Assembly: GCF_003429095.1 (NCBI RefSeq)
Contig: NZ_QVTE01000020.1
Coordinates: forward strand, 1-45,167
Reading direction: 5' to 3'
DNA length: 45,167 nt
Origin: Peribacillus saganii
GTDB lineage: Bacteria > Bacillota > Bacilli > Bacillales > DSM-1321
Part shown: positions 25,917-36,192 of the stretch, piece after piece
Numbering within the stretch: the first letter of the stretch is position 1
Layout of the letters: each line of letters opens with the position of its first letter
The notes under the pieces: model-generated
The model's database searches: none
Seen by the model: only the letters and a program-made list of their open reading frames with translations
What the model was told of the DNA's origin: nothing
Translations under genes and position numbers: made by a program

Positions 25917-26005
25917 CCGATATATTTTTAAAGTTGCTGATATATTTTCAAAGTGGCCGATATATTTTCAAAGTTGCTGATAAAATTCCGAAGTTGCCGA
26001 TATAG
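25917..26005. repeat. Tandem 20-bp repeat, four copies plus a partial
   Basis: The unit is CCGATATATTTTCAAAGTTG, with copies starting at 25917, 25937, 25957 and 25977 and a 9-base partial at 25997. Copies alternate between starts CCGAT and CTGAT and differ at one to five bases. Because 20 is not a multiple of three, it is not a coding repeat. A related string, GCCGATATTTTCATGTTG, occurs alone at about 26660. Confidence 0.85.
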
Positions 26006-26568
26006 AGGAGGGCTTCATTAGCGAAGCCGCACCATGTGAATTCAAATTGATGATTTCATTCAATAAGTTGACGAAAAGTCTGTGTTAGCTGCTGATAACC
26101 AATTATATTTTGTCAAAAAAGAAGAATTAATTAACCTATTTTGACGGAAGATTACATTCCATCCAAAAGAGCAGAAAAAGCACTTGTTTTAATGTGAAAT
26201 TAAGCAAAAATCATCATAATTATGGCGATTCTTGAATGATTCAGCAGGAACATCGCGCTTCTTCGACTTCTGGTTAACAAGAGATAATAGGGGAAATACA
26301 TGATAATAAAAGAAAACAGAGAGCCCTTTTGTAACCTTACTCCAAATGATTGAACTGATCTTATTCACTTGTAAAGAAGTAATCATAGCTGGCGATTAAC
26401 ATCTTTTTTATCGCCAGCACCTATATATGGTTGTACCAACTACAGGTAATTACTGAATTCTCCCGCCGTTCCATAAAGAAATAATCTGATGCTGCAATGA
26501 TCAAAAGAGCGCACGTCAACTCCAAATCGGCACACAGCCCTTATACGGCTTTGGAAGCAAAATGGGAC

Positions 26569-26652
26569 TGAGTGCATTTCCTTTCTTTGAGAGTTCGCTC
26601 AAGCGCCCATACCTTATAAACGTCCAATGCGTAGGAACAAGAGTTGCACTCA
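26569..26652. other. Region closed by an 8-bp inverted repeat
   Basis: TGAGTGCA (26569-26576) and TGCACTCA (26645-26652) enclose 68 bases that contain a small GAG-TTCG-CTC hairpin (26591-26600). This could be a structured RNA or the footprint of an element. There is no promoter or T tract that decides the strand. Confidence 0.25.
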
Positions 26653-26770
26653 ACAAAGTCGCCGATATTTTCATGTTGTAATGGTGTTAGTGTTTTTGGC
26701 ACTGTCTGGTGTTTGAAATTGCTTTAGATAATAACCCTGCCAGAGTTCGATGTTCCTTTTATCACTTAGT

Positions 26771-28642
<1,872 letters not shown>

Positions 28643-28838
28643 TTAACTAATTCACATATGTACCCTAATACCCATCATACATTTCATATCAAACCAATGA
28701 CATTCTGGGATAAAATATGTATTGTGGAACTGTTTATGCTGCAAACTTACTTGTTTACCTCAATGTGACCTGGGAAAAGAATATTGCACGCTTTTATATA
28801 AAAAAATTTGCAAAAAAAGACTGGAGCTGAAAATTTAA

Positions 28839-29630
28839 ATGAAATTAAAGACTGTTGAGCTGCATAATGGAACAATTGCCTATCAGGATGAGGGAAAAGG
28901 GAAACCAATCGTACTTCTTCATGGTTTTTGCGGAAGCAGCCGCTATTGGGACAAGGTAATCCCTAAGCTGTCAAACAACTTTCGTTTAATCGCCCCTGAT
29001 CTCCCAGGGCATGGCGGGTCCTCTGTTACAGGCCATATTTCTTCTATTGAGGATATGGCCAATCATATAAAGGATTTTTTGGATTCCCTGAATGTTCAGG
29101 AAGTAACAATGTTCGGCCATTCAATGGGAGGATACATCACTCTTGAATTTGCAAAAAAGTACAGTGATCGTCTAAATGGATTTTCTCTAATACACTCTAC
29201 TGCTTTTCCTGATACGGAGGAAGCAAAAGCGGCAAGGGAAGCAAATATAGCAAAAGTGGAACAGGTGGGAGTCCATCCCCTGATTGAAGGGCTGGTGCCG
29301 AAACTTTTTGCTCAGGAAAATCAGGATAAAAATGCTGACGAAGTTATAAAAACAAAAGAAATAGGCTATTTAACCTCTCCTATTGGCGCAACCACAGCGC
29401 TAAAAGCGATGAAGGATCGTCCGGACCTCAATAATGTTCTTGAAGCAACTTCACTGCCTGTGTTATTGATTGCCGGTGAAAAGGATCAAGTGATACCCCC
29501 TGAGAAAACCTTTTCTGTTACAAAAAGTAATATTTTGCAATCCTTAATTACTAATTCGGGCCATATGAGTATGTTTGAGGCACCTGGAAAGCTCATCTCT
29601 GAAATGGAGGAATTCCTTAAGGAAATTTAA
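28839..29630 (+). CDS. Alpha/beta-fold hydrolase
   Basis: This 263-aa cytoplasmic enzyme has the oxyanion region LLHGFCGSSRYWD (27-38), PDLPGHGGS (53-61), nucleophile S95 in FGHSMGGY, an Asp in LLIAGEKDQVIP (near 218) and the catalytic His in NSGHMSMFEAP (near 243). The set and the length are those of the MhpC/RsbQ/haloperoxidase-like group. The substrate is unknown. No PAS-phosphatase partner of the RsbP type is nearby. The start ATG has only a weak GGAGCTGAAA ribosome binding site. Confidence 0.88.
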   Translation: MKLKTVELHNGTIAYQDEGKGKPIVLLHGFCGSSRYWDKVIPKLSNNFRLIAPDLPGHGGSSVTGHISSIEDMANHIKDFLDSLNVQEVTMFGHSMGGYITLEFAKKYSDRLNGFSLIHSTAFPDTEEAKAAREANIAKVEQVGVHPLIEGLVPKLFAQENQDKNADEVIKTKEIGYLTSPIGATTALKAMKDRPDLNNVLEATSLPVLLIAGEKDQVIPPEKTFSVTKSNILQSLITNSGHMSMFEAPGKLISEMEEFLKEI

Positions 29631-29806
29631 TACTTCAAAGATACCAAACAATAATACATTTAGCTGAAAACCTTTTCATGCAGGGTTCAGTTTTTTTAAT
29701 CACCCCCTTTTTTCCTATCTTTTTTATTTATTATTTTCTCCTTGTAACTTCTTCCTTTTACGCGCGTCTAAGAAGTGAAGATCAAACATTGGAGGAGAAA
29801 AACACA

Positions 29807-31636
29807 ATGAATGCGAAAAAATTGATGATTGCAGGGTTAGCAGTTACTTTATTAAATACACCTTTTTTACAAAATGCTGATACAGCTTTCGCCAAGGGAC
29901 AGCCAGCTTCGAAAACACAAACAGCGCATTATAAATATGAATTATCATCAAAGCAGGCGATGCAAGTGGCCGCATTATTTGCGAAGTCTGCAAGCTATGT
30001 TCAGGCAGGCGGTTCTTATAAAACAGGAGAGTACAAAACTTTTAGCTACAAAGGAAAAACTTACCGCTACCTATCGTCAGCCATTGATACGAAAAAAGAA
30101 TTAATGGCTTACTTACAGAAGTCGTTAACATCCGCAGCGGCCGAACAATTTATAAAGGCGCATGGCATTATTTCATACAAGGGAAAGCTGGCCCAAGTAA
30201 AAGCGGATGGCGGTTCGCTGCTGCAATGGAATAAGGCGACAGCTGAGTATGTAAAAACTAATAAAAATACAAAGATCTATCGGGTAACTGTACCGGTTGG
30301 CGACACGAAAGAAAAGGCCATATACCTGGTCGAATATCAATACGCAGCTAAGGTTGGCTGGAGAATAAGCAAGGAGCCTTATAAGGATCCATATACTGCA
30401 ATAAATAGCAAGCTGGCAACCGATTTGGCAAGTATTTTCGCAAGGTCTGCAAGCTACGTGCAGGTTGGGGGGCATCATGGTCCAGGAGAATACAAAACGT
30501 TTCGGTATAAAGCAAAGACCTACCGTTATTTATCGAAGCCAATTGATACTAAGAAAGAATTATTGAGTTATTTGCAGAAGTCACTGACGCAATCAGCAGC
30601 CGAACAATTCATTAAATCCCGTGGCATCATTGAATACAAAGGAAAGCTGGCCCAAATAGAGGCCGATGGAGGTTCCATGCTGCAATGGGCGAAAGCTGCA
30701 GCAGAAATGGTGAAGGATGATAAAAATAAGAAGATATACCGCTTAATAGTTCCTGTAGGGGAAACGAACGAGAAGGAAGCATATTTAGTTGAGTATCAAT
30801 ATGCAGATAACATCGGCTGGAAAATAAGCAAGGAACCAACTCGTGATCATTATTCCGAGAATATCAGCAACCAAGCAGTTTATCGGGCTGCAGAATTTGC
30901 AAAGGCATCAAGCTATGTCCAGGCAGGAGGTGCACACAAACCGGGAGAGTATAAAACATTTGTTTATAATGGCAAAACGTATCGCTACCTATCAGGTGAT
31001 ATAGATAGTAAGAAAGAATTGATGGTGTATTTAATGAACACGCTAACGTACTCGGCTGCTGAACAGTTTTTCAAAAAGAGCGGGATCATTGAATATAACG
31101 GAAAGCTGGCGCAGCTGGAAGCAGATGGAGGATCGCTGCTGCAGTGGAATAAAGCAACGGCTGCTTTAATGAAGACTGAGAAAAACACAAAGTTTTACCG
31201 GCTTACGGTTCCTGTTGGGGAAACAAGTGAGAAGGCTGTGTTCATAGTAGAATATCAGTATGTTAACAATATCGGCTGGAGAATTAGTAAAGAGCCTTAC
31301 CGGGATCTCGACATACCCGGCAACATGAATCCAGCGTTCATATTTTTTAAGTACTTGCTTGTAAATTCCAAAGTCTCGCAGGAGCAATTTATCTACCCTG
31401 ATTCCTTTAATGTTGAGCAATTTAAAAAAGGAATCAAGAAATTGGAGATAAGGGAAGTTAAGGAACGGACAAGAAATAGCCTGCAGGCAGAATATACTGC
31501 TACTTTCTATGTGGAACTGGAAAGCGGATATAAAGGAACACTTAAAAATGGCAATAATCAAATGTTCTTCGTAATTCAGCCTACAGGTGAAATGGTGTTT
31601 AAAATTGCCGCGGCAAAAGATATGCCCAGCTTGTAA
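29807..31636 (+). CDS. Secreted protein with three IseA-like modules
   Basis: This encodes 609 aa from ATG 29807, with TTGGAGGAG about 8 bases upstream. The frame is open to 29678, but that part is AT-rich and has no start signal. A signal peptide (1-29, TAFA cleavage) is followed by three modules of about 147 aa (about 46-193, 200-346, 354-500). Each contains ASYVQAGG, GEYKTF, KTYRYLS, IDTKKEL, SAAEQFIK, YKGKLAQ, ADGGSLLQWNKA, YRLTVPVGET, VEYQY and GWRISKEP. A different C-terminal domain of about 105 aa ends the protein. To my knowledge these motifs are those of IseA (YoeB), an inhibitor of cell-wall DL-endopeptidases, which has a single module of about 150 aa. The protein probably binds NlpC/P60 hydrolases in the cell wall. 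The family assignment is from memory and is not certain. Confidence 0.7.
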   Translation: MNAKKLMIAGLAVTLLNTPFLQNADTAFAKGQPASKTQTAHYKYELSSKQAMQVAALFAKSASYVQAGGSYKTGEYKTFSYKGKTYRYLSSAIDTKKELMAYLQKSLTSAAAEQFIKAHGIISYKGKLAQVKADGGSLLQWNKATAEYVKTNKNTKIYRVTVPVGDTKEKAIYLVEYQYAAKVGWRISKEPYKDPYTAINSKLATDLASIFARSASYVQVGGHHGPGEYKTFRYKAKTYRYLSKPIDTKKELLSYLQKSLTQSAAEQFIKSRGIIEYKGKLAQIEADGGSMLQWAKAAAEMVKDDKNKKIYRLIVPVGETNEKEAYLVEYQYADNIGWKISKEPTRDHYSENISNQAVYRAAEFAKASSYVQAGGAHKPGEYKTFVYNGKTYRYLSGDIDSKKELMVYLMNTLTYSAAEQFFKKSGIIEYNGKLAQLEADGGSLLQWNKATAALMKTEKNTKFYRLTVPVGETSEKAVFIVEYQYVNNIGWRISKEPYRDLDIPGNMNPAFIFFKYLLVNSKVSQEQFIYPDSFNVEQFKKGIKKLEIREVKERTRNSLQAEYTATFYVELESGYKGTLKNGNNQMFFVIQPTGEMVFKIAAAKDMPSL

Positions 31637-31692
31637 AAAAGTACATTGAATGACTTTTGCTTTCGATTAAAGATTTATTTTGCTATGTAAAA

Positions 31693-31720
31693 AGGACTTT
31701 CATATACGAAAGTCCTATTT
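31693..31720 (+). terminator. Terminator after the IseA-like gene
   Basis: AGGACTTTC (31693-31701) pairs with GAAAGTCCT (31708-31716). Only a short ATTT follows, so it may be a weak terminator. Confidence 0.6.
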
Positions 31721-31802
31721 AAATTGAGGAAAAAGGGCAATGAATATAAAGATACAACTCTAGTCTCACAGAATCCGGACGAGTTAAAAATGAGGTGAAT
31801 TT

Positions 31803-31946
31803 GTGTATTTAACAATAGATGGGATTCAAAAGAGCTTTTTTAATGAAAAGAAGGAAAAAGTGAAGGTGCTTGATAACATAAACCTTGATGTTGAGAAAGG
31901 CAGCTTTGTATCGATTGTCGGCCCTTCAGGGTGCGGAATTGACTAA
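31803..31946 (+). pseudogene. ABC transporter ATPase, cut off in the Walker A motif
   Basis: The gene starts at GTG 31803, preceded by GAGGTG, and reads MYLTIDGIQKSFFNEKKEK, VLDNINLDVEKGSFVSIVGP, SGCGID, then a stop. This is the N-terminus of an SsuB/TauB/NrtD-type importer ATPase. The sequence breaks exactly where Walker A (GPSGCGKST) should continue. The 150 bases after it (WDIARKRADFIIDIQV in frame after the stop) are unrelated, so a deletion joined two gene ends. Confidence 0.75.
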
Positions 31947-32292
31947 GCCTTTAATGTCGTTGTTTGGGATATAGCCCGAAAGAGAGCTGATTTTATTATC
32001 GATATCCAAGTAACTACAAAATTAAAATACTAAAGCCAGTAATTAGGTGTTTGAAGTCATAGAGAACTACGTTTGTTACCATTACACTAAAAGAGTTAGA
32101 TAATATGAGTACAATTATTGAAGTAAAAGAATCAGGTTTGAAAGAAGATGATCCTCAAATAGTAAACAAAATGATGGGAGAAAAAGAAGGTTTGGTATAT
32201 ATGCTATCTTGTTTAAAAGCTTATCTGGAAAATGGCGTTACTAATTCGAGGGCATCATTAATTCATAAGTTACTTAATTTCAAGTCAAAAAA
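31947..32292 (+). other. Remnant region with a short hypothetical frame
   Basis: A frame from ATG 32105 (MSTIIEVKESGLKEDDPQIV, then NKMMGEKEGLVYML and SRASLIHKLLNFKSK) looks partly protein-like but has no ribosome binding site, and its frame runs through the terminator at 32293. It may be the tail of a lost gene. No family is recognised. Confidence 0.25.
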
Positions 32293-32332
32293 AGCCCGGT
32301 TCAGCAATCACATTAGGATGCTGAATCGGGCT
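32293..32332. terminator. Bidirectional terminator, mainly for the tatA operon
   Basis: AGCCCGGTTCAGCA (32293-32306) pairs with TGCTGAATCGGGCT (32319-32332) with one G-T pair. On the minus strand it is followed by seven Ts. Confidence 0.85.
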
Positions 32333-32344
32333 CTTTATTTTAGA

Positions 32345-32557
32345 TTATGCGTTTGTGTTCTTCTTTACATCAACTTCTTTTTTATCTTCTAGCGTAAATT
32401 CTTCTGTTACGTCATCTACAATGTCTTTAGTAGAACGTTTGAATTCTTTAAGGGTTTGTCCTACTGCACGGCCTAGCTGAGGCAGTTTGGCAGGTCCGAA
32501 AACGATTAATGCCAGAATCAGGATCAATATAAGTCCAGGTACTCCGATATTAGCCAT
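32345..32557 (-). CDS. tatA: Twin-arginine translocase subunit TatA
   Basis: This encodes 70 aa. A short N-terminus and the transmembrane helix (7-20, [12 protein letters not shown]) are followed by the hinge [14 protein letters not shown], an amphipathic helix ([14 protein letters not shown]) and a charged tail. TatA forms the pore-like assembly that moves folded proteins across the membrane. ATG 32557 follows TAAGGAGGG at 6 bases, and the gene begins 21 bases after the flavoprotein stop. Its partner TatC is not in this window. Location behind a Tat substrate suggests it is dedicated to, or co-induced with, that substrate. Confidence 0.93.
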   Translation of the reverse strand: MANIGVPGLILILILALIVFGPAKLPQLGRAVGQTLKEFKRSTKDIVDDVTEEFTLEDKKEVDVKKNTNA

Positions 32558-32578
32558 ATTTTTTCCCTCCTTAGGGTT

Positions 32579-34297
32579 TTATACTAGTGATCCGCCTTGC
32601 TTCAAGTATTTTTCGATACCTTCAGCAGCACGGTAAGCCAGTGCACCAACTGTATTTGTTGGGTTATAGCCTGAGTTGTGAGGGAACGCAGAAGCTCCTG
32701 GAACGAATACATTTTCACAATCCCACATTTGAAGATAGCTGTTTAACACGCTTGTTTCAGGGCTGGCACCCATGATAACTCCGCCTGTGTTATGGGTAGA
32801 TTGATAGTTGCGGATATCGTAATCCTTAATATCGTCTCCGCCTTTAAGGACGTGAGTTGCACCCATTTCTTTCATGACTTCTTCTGACTTGTCTCCCAAG
32901 AACTTCTGAAGCTTGCGATCCTGGTCTTTCCAGTTGAAAGTCATGCGCAATAATGGATCGCCGAACGCATCTTTATAGGTAGGGTCCAAATCAATGTAAT
33001 TATCCTGGAAAGGCAAGCTTGCACCCTGTGCAGCCAGGATAAGGTTTCTGTTGGCATAGAAAGTAGATTTTTCTTTAAATTCTTTACCCCAGGTTGGAGT
33101 GCCAGGCGGAACCCAGTTGTTCGCAATCGGACGGTCGCCAAGATGGGTAATATGCATAGTACCACCATGCAAGAAATCAAGATTCGTATGGTCGAAGAAG
33201 TCGCCATTGAAATCGTCGATTTGCGCTCCTAGTGCACCAGCACCGCCATATAAATTGAATTCTTTATCATCAAAGAATCCTCTTGCGCGGCCAAGGTATG
33301 TTTGATAAGCATAGTTCTTACCAACAACACCTGTTCCAGTTTTCGGATCATATGGTTTACCTAATTGAGAGTTTAGCAGGATTTTAATATTGTTCATCTG
33401 ATAGGCTGATACAATGACAACCTCTGCAGGCTGGATAAATTCTTCACCAGTACGTGTATCAACGTAAAGAACACCAGTGGCGCGGCCATTCTTATGAAGC
33501 ACTTTACGTACAACAGAGTGAGTGCGAACTTCGAAATTGCCTGTTTTCTTTGCAACTGGAAGAACGGTTACAACCGGAGAAGCCTTCGCGCCATATTCAC
33601 AGCCAAAACGTTCACAGAATCCGCAGTATTGGCAAGCGCCACGAGAGATTCCATCAGGATTTGTATAATTCTCTGATAGGTTGGCTGATGGCATATGATA
33701 TGGATGGTAGCCTAATTTTTTTGCTGCTTCTTTAAACAGCTTGGTAACCGGTGTTTCAATCATCGGTGGAGTTGGATATTTAATTTGCGGCGCACCTGGC
33801 AATGGGTTTGCCTCACCAGATAGACCTGCCATAGCATCAAATTTATCAAAATAAGGTGCCATTTCATCATAGGTGATACCCCAGTCCTGCAGTTGCATTC
33901 CAGCTGGGATTTTATCTTTTCCGTAGCGTTCTACGGTTTTACTATAAATTTCAAAATCGTATGGCAGGAAGCGGAATGTCTGGCCATTCCAGTGCATCCC
34001 TGAACCGCCGACACCGTCACCAATCAGGAAAGAACCCCATTCACGGTATGGAAGAGCACGCTTCTTCATATCATGACGGAAAGTAATTGTTTCCTTTGAC
34101 ATATCCTGCATCATTTCTTTACGTTCAGCGTATCGAAGCTCATCGTGAGCCATGAAATAATCTTCGGTTGAGCGTTCTTTTCCGCGCTCAATACCAACTA
34201 CTTTATAACCCTTTTTAGTCAGCTCAGCAGCAATGATTCCTCCGACCCAGCCTACACCGACTGTGACTATATCTGTTTTTGGCAATGTTTTAGCCAT
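32579..34297 (-). CDS. GMC-family FAD dehydrogenase (gluconate 2-dehydrogenase-like large subunit)
   Basis: This encodes 572 aa. The FAD-binding VGVGWVGG lies at 13-20 with the acidic end of strand two at IERG (36-39), and GDGVGGSGMHWNGQTFRF at 93-110. A cysteine cluster follows with C222, C225, C228 and C233 (ACQYCGFCERFGCEYG). The C-terminal GMC signature has STHNTGG and PHNSGYNPTNTVGALAYRAA. Relatives are gluconate, glucose and sorbitol dehydrogenases working with a small Tat-exported subunit, usually with a cytochrome c. The cluster resembles the region that binds a [3Fe-4S] centre in FAD-dependent glucose dehydrogenase. It has no signal of its own, so it is probably exported with the small subunit. 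The gap to that gene is 18 bases. Confidence 0.9.
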   Translation of the reverse strand: MAKTLPKTDIVTVGVGWVGGIIAAELTKKGYKVVGIERGKERSTEDYFMAHDELRYAERKEMMQDMSKETITFRHDMKKRALPYREWGSFLIGDGVGGSGMHWNGQTFRFLPYDFEIYSKTVERYGKDKIPAGMQLQDWGITYDEMAPYFDKFDAMAGLSGEANPLPGAPQIKYPTPPMIETPVTKLFKEAAKKLGYHPYHMPSANLSENYTNPDGISRGACQYCGFCERFGCEYGAKASPVVTVLPVAKKTGNFEVRTHSVVRKVLHKNGRATGVLYVDTRTGEEFIQPAEVVIVSAYQMNNIKILLNSQLGKPYDPKTGTGVVGKNYAYQTYLGRARGFFDDKEFNLYGGAGALGAQIDDFNGDFFDHTNLDFLHGGTMHITHLGDRPIANNWVPPGTPTWGKEFKEKSTFYANRNLILAAQGASLPFQDNYIDLDPTYKDAFGDPLLRMTFNWKDQDRKLQKFLGDKSEEVMKEMGATHVLKGGDDIKDYDIRNYQSTHNTGGVIMGASPETSVLNSYLQMWDCENVFVPGASAFPHNSGYNPTNTVGALAYRAAEGIEKYLKQGGSLV

Positions 34298-34315
34298 GTA
34301 TTTTCACCCTTTATA

Positions 34316-35080
34316 TTAATGATTGTGTTGCGAATTCAAAGCCTTTGGTGCAATTGCAACAAACTTGTCTTCTTCTAAATTTGTATATGAACCCTGATGT
34401 CCCGGGAAGTTCTTCATCTTCCAGCCAGCCATATCTTTATTGCCGCCATACATCGGATCTGCGTAAGCGCCTTCCAGTGTTACCTTGCGAAGTAATGTAA
34501 AGAAGAACTTGGATGAAACCGAGCCGCTCATCTTGACCTTATCAGCTTCAAAATCTGTTAAAATGGCAACTTGCTCTTCTTCATTTAACTCAAAGAATCG
34601 TTTTTTATTACGTTTTTGTGCTTCAGACTCTAGTGCAACTATTCCAAGGTCAAATACTTCTTGGCGCTTCAAGTGATGTTGATAGCCTTGCTCAGGCACA
34701 GCTTCACCAGGATAGAATGGTCCTGTATGATATTCCTTTGTATTTAATCCAAAGCTGCCAGCCATCTGGTGGTCAATATAATAGGCTACTAATAGTTCTT
34801 TCGCTCCGGGGCCAGATTCAGTTTTCGGGAAAATAGCTTCTGCAGCTGCATCAACTACTTTGAATTGATCCGGTGTGAAATACATTAGGGCTTGATTATG
34901 ATTTGACGCCTCCATTACATGACCAGCTGCAGGCGCTGAAGCCGGTGCTGCAGGCTTTTTATTCAATAAACCGCCAAGTGCTCCACCAAGAACAAGCCCG
35001 CCAACAGTCAAACCGGAATTCCGGATAAAGGTACGTCTTGTCATATTTTTTTCTTTTGGTGCTGTTTCTTTTTCAGACAA
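34316..35080 (-). CDS. Gluconate 2-dehydrogenase subunit 3 family protein with Tat signal
   Basis: This encodes 254 aa. The twin-arginine signal MTRRTFIRNSGLTVGGLVLG is followed by an Ala/Pro-rich linker and a helical domain of the subunit 3 type (FTPDQFKVVDAAAEAIFPKT, FFTLLRKVTLEGAYADPMYG, NFPGHQGSY). It chaperones the flavoprotein and carries it across the membrane. TTG 35080 is preferred over ATG 35095: GGAGGAG lies 6 bases before the TTG, whereas the ATG has no ribosome binding site and itself supplies part of that site. It is the first gene of a three-gene minus-strand operon ending in tatA. Confidence 0.9.
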   Translation of the reverse strand: MSEKETAPKEKNMTRRTFIRNSGLTVGGLVLGGALGGLLNKKPAAPASAPAAGHVMEASNHNQALMYFTPDQFKVVDAAAEAIFPKTESGPGAKELLVAYYIDHQMAGSFGLNTKEYHTGPFYPGEAVPEQGYQHHLKRQEVFDLGIVALESEAQKRNKKRFFELNEEEQVAILTDFEADKVKMSGSVSSKFFFTLLRKVTLEGAYADPMYGGNKDMAGWKMKNFPGHQGSYTNLEEDKFVAIAPKALNSQHNH

Positions 35081-35578
35081 TGATAACTCCTCCATCTATG
35101 TTCGTTTGAAAAACTCTAAAAATACTTAAAGAGGGACATTAGAAAGCAGGTTAGGTAATTAAGGGAAGGAAGAGGCTCCTCCGTTAAAGCTGTATTATTA
35201 CAGACCATATAAACCGCTTACTATAAGCTGTTCAGGGTGGCCGACGGTAGATAGTAATTTCGTCTATTAACCACCATAAAAAGAAGGATCCCGTCTTTTT
35301 CGTTACCTTTTTTTCCATTTATATCTAAAAGGATATATAATTTTCCGAAAATAATTTTAAAAATTATGTAAGGGAAGACTATTAAAGAAAAAAACGCAAT
35401 ATTCGACAAATTCACTAAAAAACTTTAAAAAAATCTCCAAAAACTTTACCTATTTCGACATAAATGTAGTAATATATTAATTGACAATTTCGATACTCGT
35501 ATTATTTTACTACTGAAATATTATTTGTAAATAGATTTTTTTGGAATTTTGTTTTTGTTATAGAGAGGGGGTATGGAA
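35081..35578. other. Divergent promoter region
   Basis: About 500 bases without a convincing gene separate the dehydrogenase operon (minus strand) and a small membrane protein gene (plus strand). It is very AT-rich from 35290 onward. An A/T-rich minus-strand frame at 35221-35415 lacks a ribosome binding site. Confidence 0.5.
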
Positions 35579-35842
35579 GTGAGTGAATTTAATAAATCAG
35601 AAATCAGAATGATGAACCAAATATTGCTAGGATTATTTATAGCTGTTAATTACGCTTATTTTCTGTCCTTAGGAAATACGCCGTTCCCATGGTTCTCATA
35701 CTTGGGAGCACCTGTTGGTTTAGCGATCATTCTATTTTGCTGGATTGGAAAAAAATACTTGCTGTTCAACATTGCATTATTGGCTGCAACAGTAATTTAT
35801 TCAATAGCATTTAACTGGGGAGCGTTATTTCCTTCCCATTAA
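35579..35842 (+). CDS. Small membrane protein, 87 aa
   Basis: Three hydrophobic helices are visible: MNQILLGLFIAVNYAYFLSL, YLGAPVGLAIILFCWIG and LFNIALLAATVIYSIAFNWG. The N-terminus is polar. GTG 35579 is chosen because GAGGGGG lies 7 bases upstream; the ATG two codons earlier is only 2 bases from it. No family is recognised. A terminator follows about 100 bases later. Confidence 0.6.
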   Translation: MSEFNKSEIRMMNQILLGLFIAVNYAYFLSLGNTPFPWFSYLGAPVGLAIILFCWIGKKYLLFNIALLAATVIYSIAFNWGALFPSH

Positions 35843-35940
35843 TCAGTTGTAAAAGTAGAGCATTTTTTTACTAATAAAAAATATAAAAAATAACTATGTA
35901 TGACCGCTGTGATTTATATACAAACAAACAAACAACATTA

Positions 35941-35975
35941 AAAGGACTTCCCATTATATAGCGGAAGTCCTTTTT
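35941..35975 (+). terminator. Terminator
   Basis: AAAGGACTTCC (35941-35951) pairs with GGAAGTCCTTT (35963-35973), followed by more Ts. Confidence 0.85.
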
Positions 35976-36073
35976 CTTGTCAGGATCGTCAAATGATGAC
36001 CTATTTTCTGCAGATAGCAAGGAATAATTTTTCTCTATTAATATCAGTTAGTCTACCCACATGAAGCAGAACG

Positions 36074-36125
36074 CAGACTATGTGTGAAAGGTTGTCACCC
36101 CAAAACGTAACAGACTATGTGAGTG
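36074..36125. repeat. Direct repeat CAGACTATGTG and nearby hairpin
   Basis: CAGACTATGTGTG (36074-36086) and CAGACTATGTGAGTG (36111-36125) start 37 bases apart. Just after, GTGTAAACAC (36123-36132) is a small palindrome and CTCGCC/GGCGAG (36173-36188) a hairpin followed by TTTTC. It lies downstream of the minus-strand regulator gene. The role is unknown. Confidence 0.4.
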
Positions 36126-36192
36126 TAAACACATTGACCGCAGGTTTTGCATTCGTCTTTACTGTTACGCGGCTCGCCATTCGGCGAGTTTT

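Larger units (their letters stand above)
25552..26770. other. 1.2-kb gene-free region
   Basis: I see no supported gene on either strand. It contains the tandem repeat at 25917-26005, a GGCTTC/GAAGCC hairpin near 26012-26029, and a region closed by TGAGTGCA/TGCACTCA at 26569-26652. The rest is AT-rich with stops in all frames. Confidence 0.45.

Noticed and set aside
25742..26005. 87-aa frame covering the tandem repeat
   Set aside because: The 20-base repeat shifts frame each copy, so the repeat is not under coding constraint; no ribosome binding site.
25917..26005. CRISPR array
   Set aside because: The units are directly adjacent with no spacers, and no cas genes are present.
26189..26386. 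65-aa minus-strand frame
   Set aside because: It has no start signal and AT-driven composition.
35221..35415. 64-aa minus-strand frame between the dehydrogenase operon and a small membrane gene
   Set aside because: It is hydrophobic only because the DNA is T-rich, and no ribosome binding site precedes it.
36120..36170. 21-aa minus-strand frame just after the XRE-TPR regulator, considered as its signal peptide
   Set aside because: It has no ribosome binding site and no secretion signal, unlike known NprX- or PapR-type precursors.
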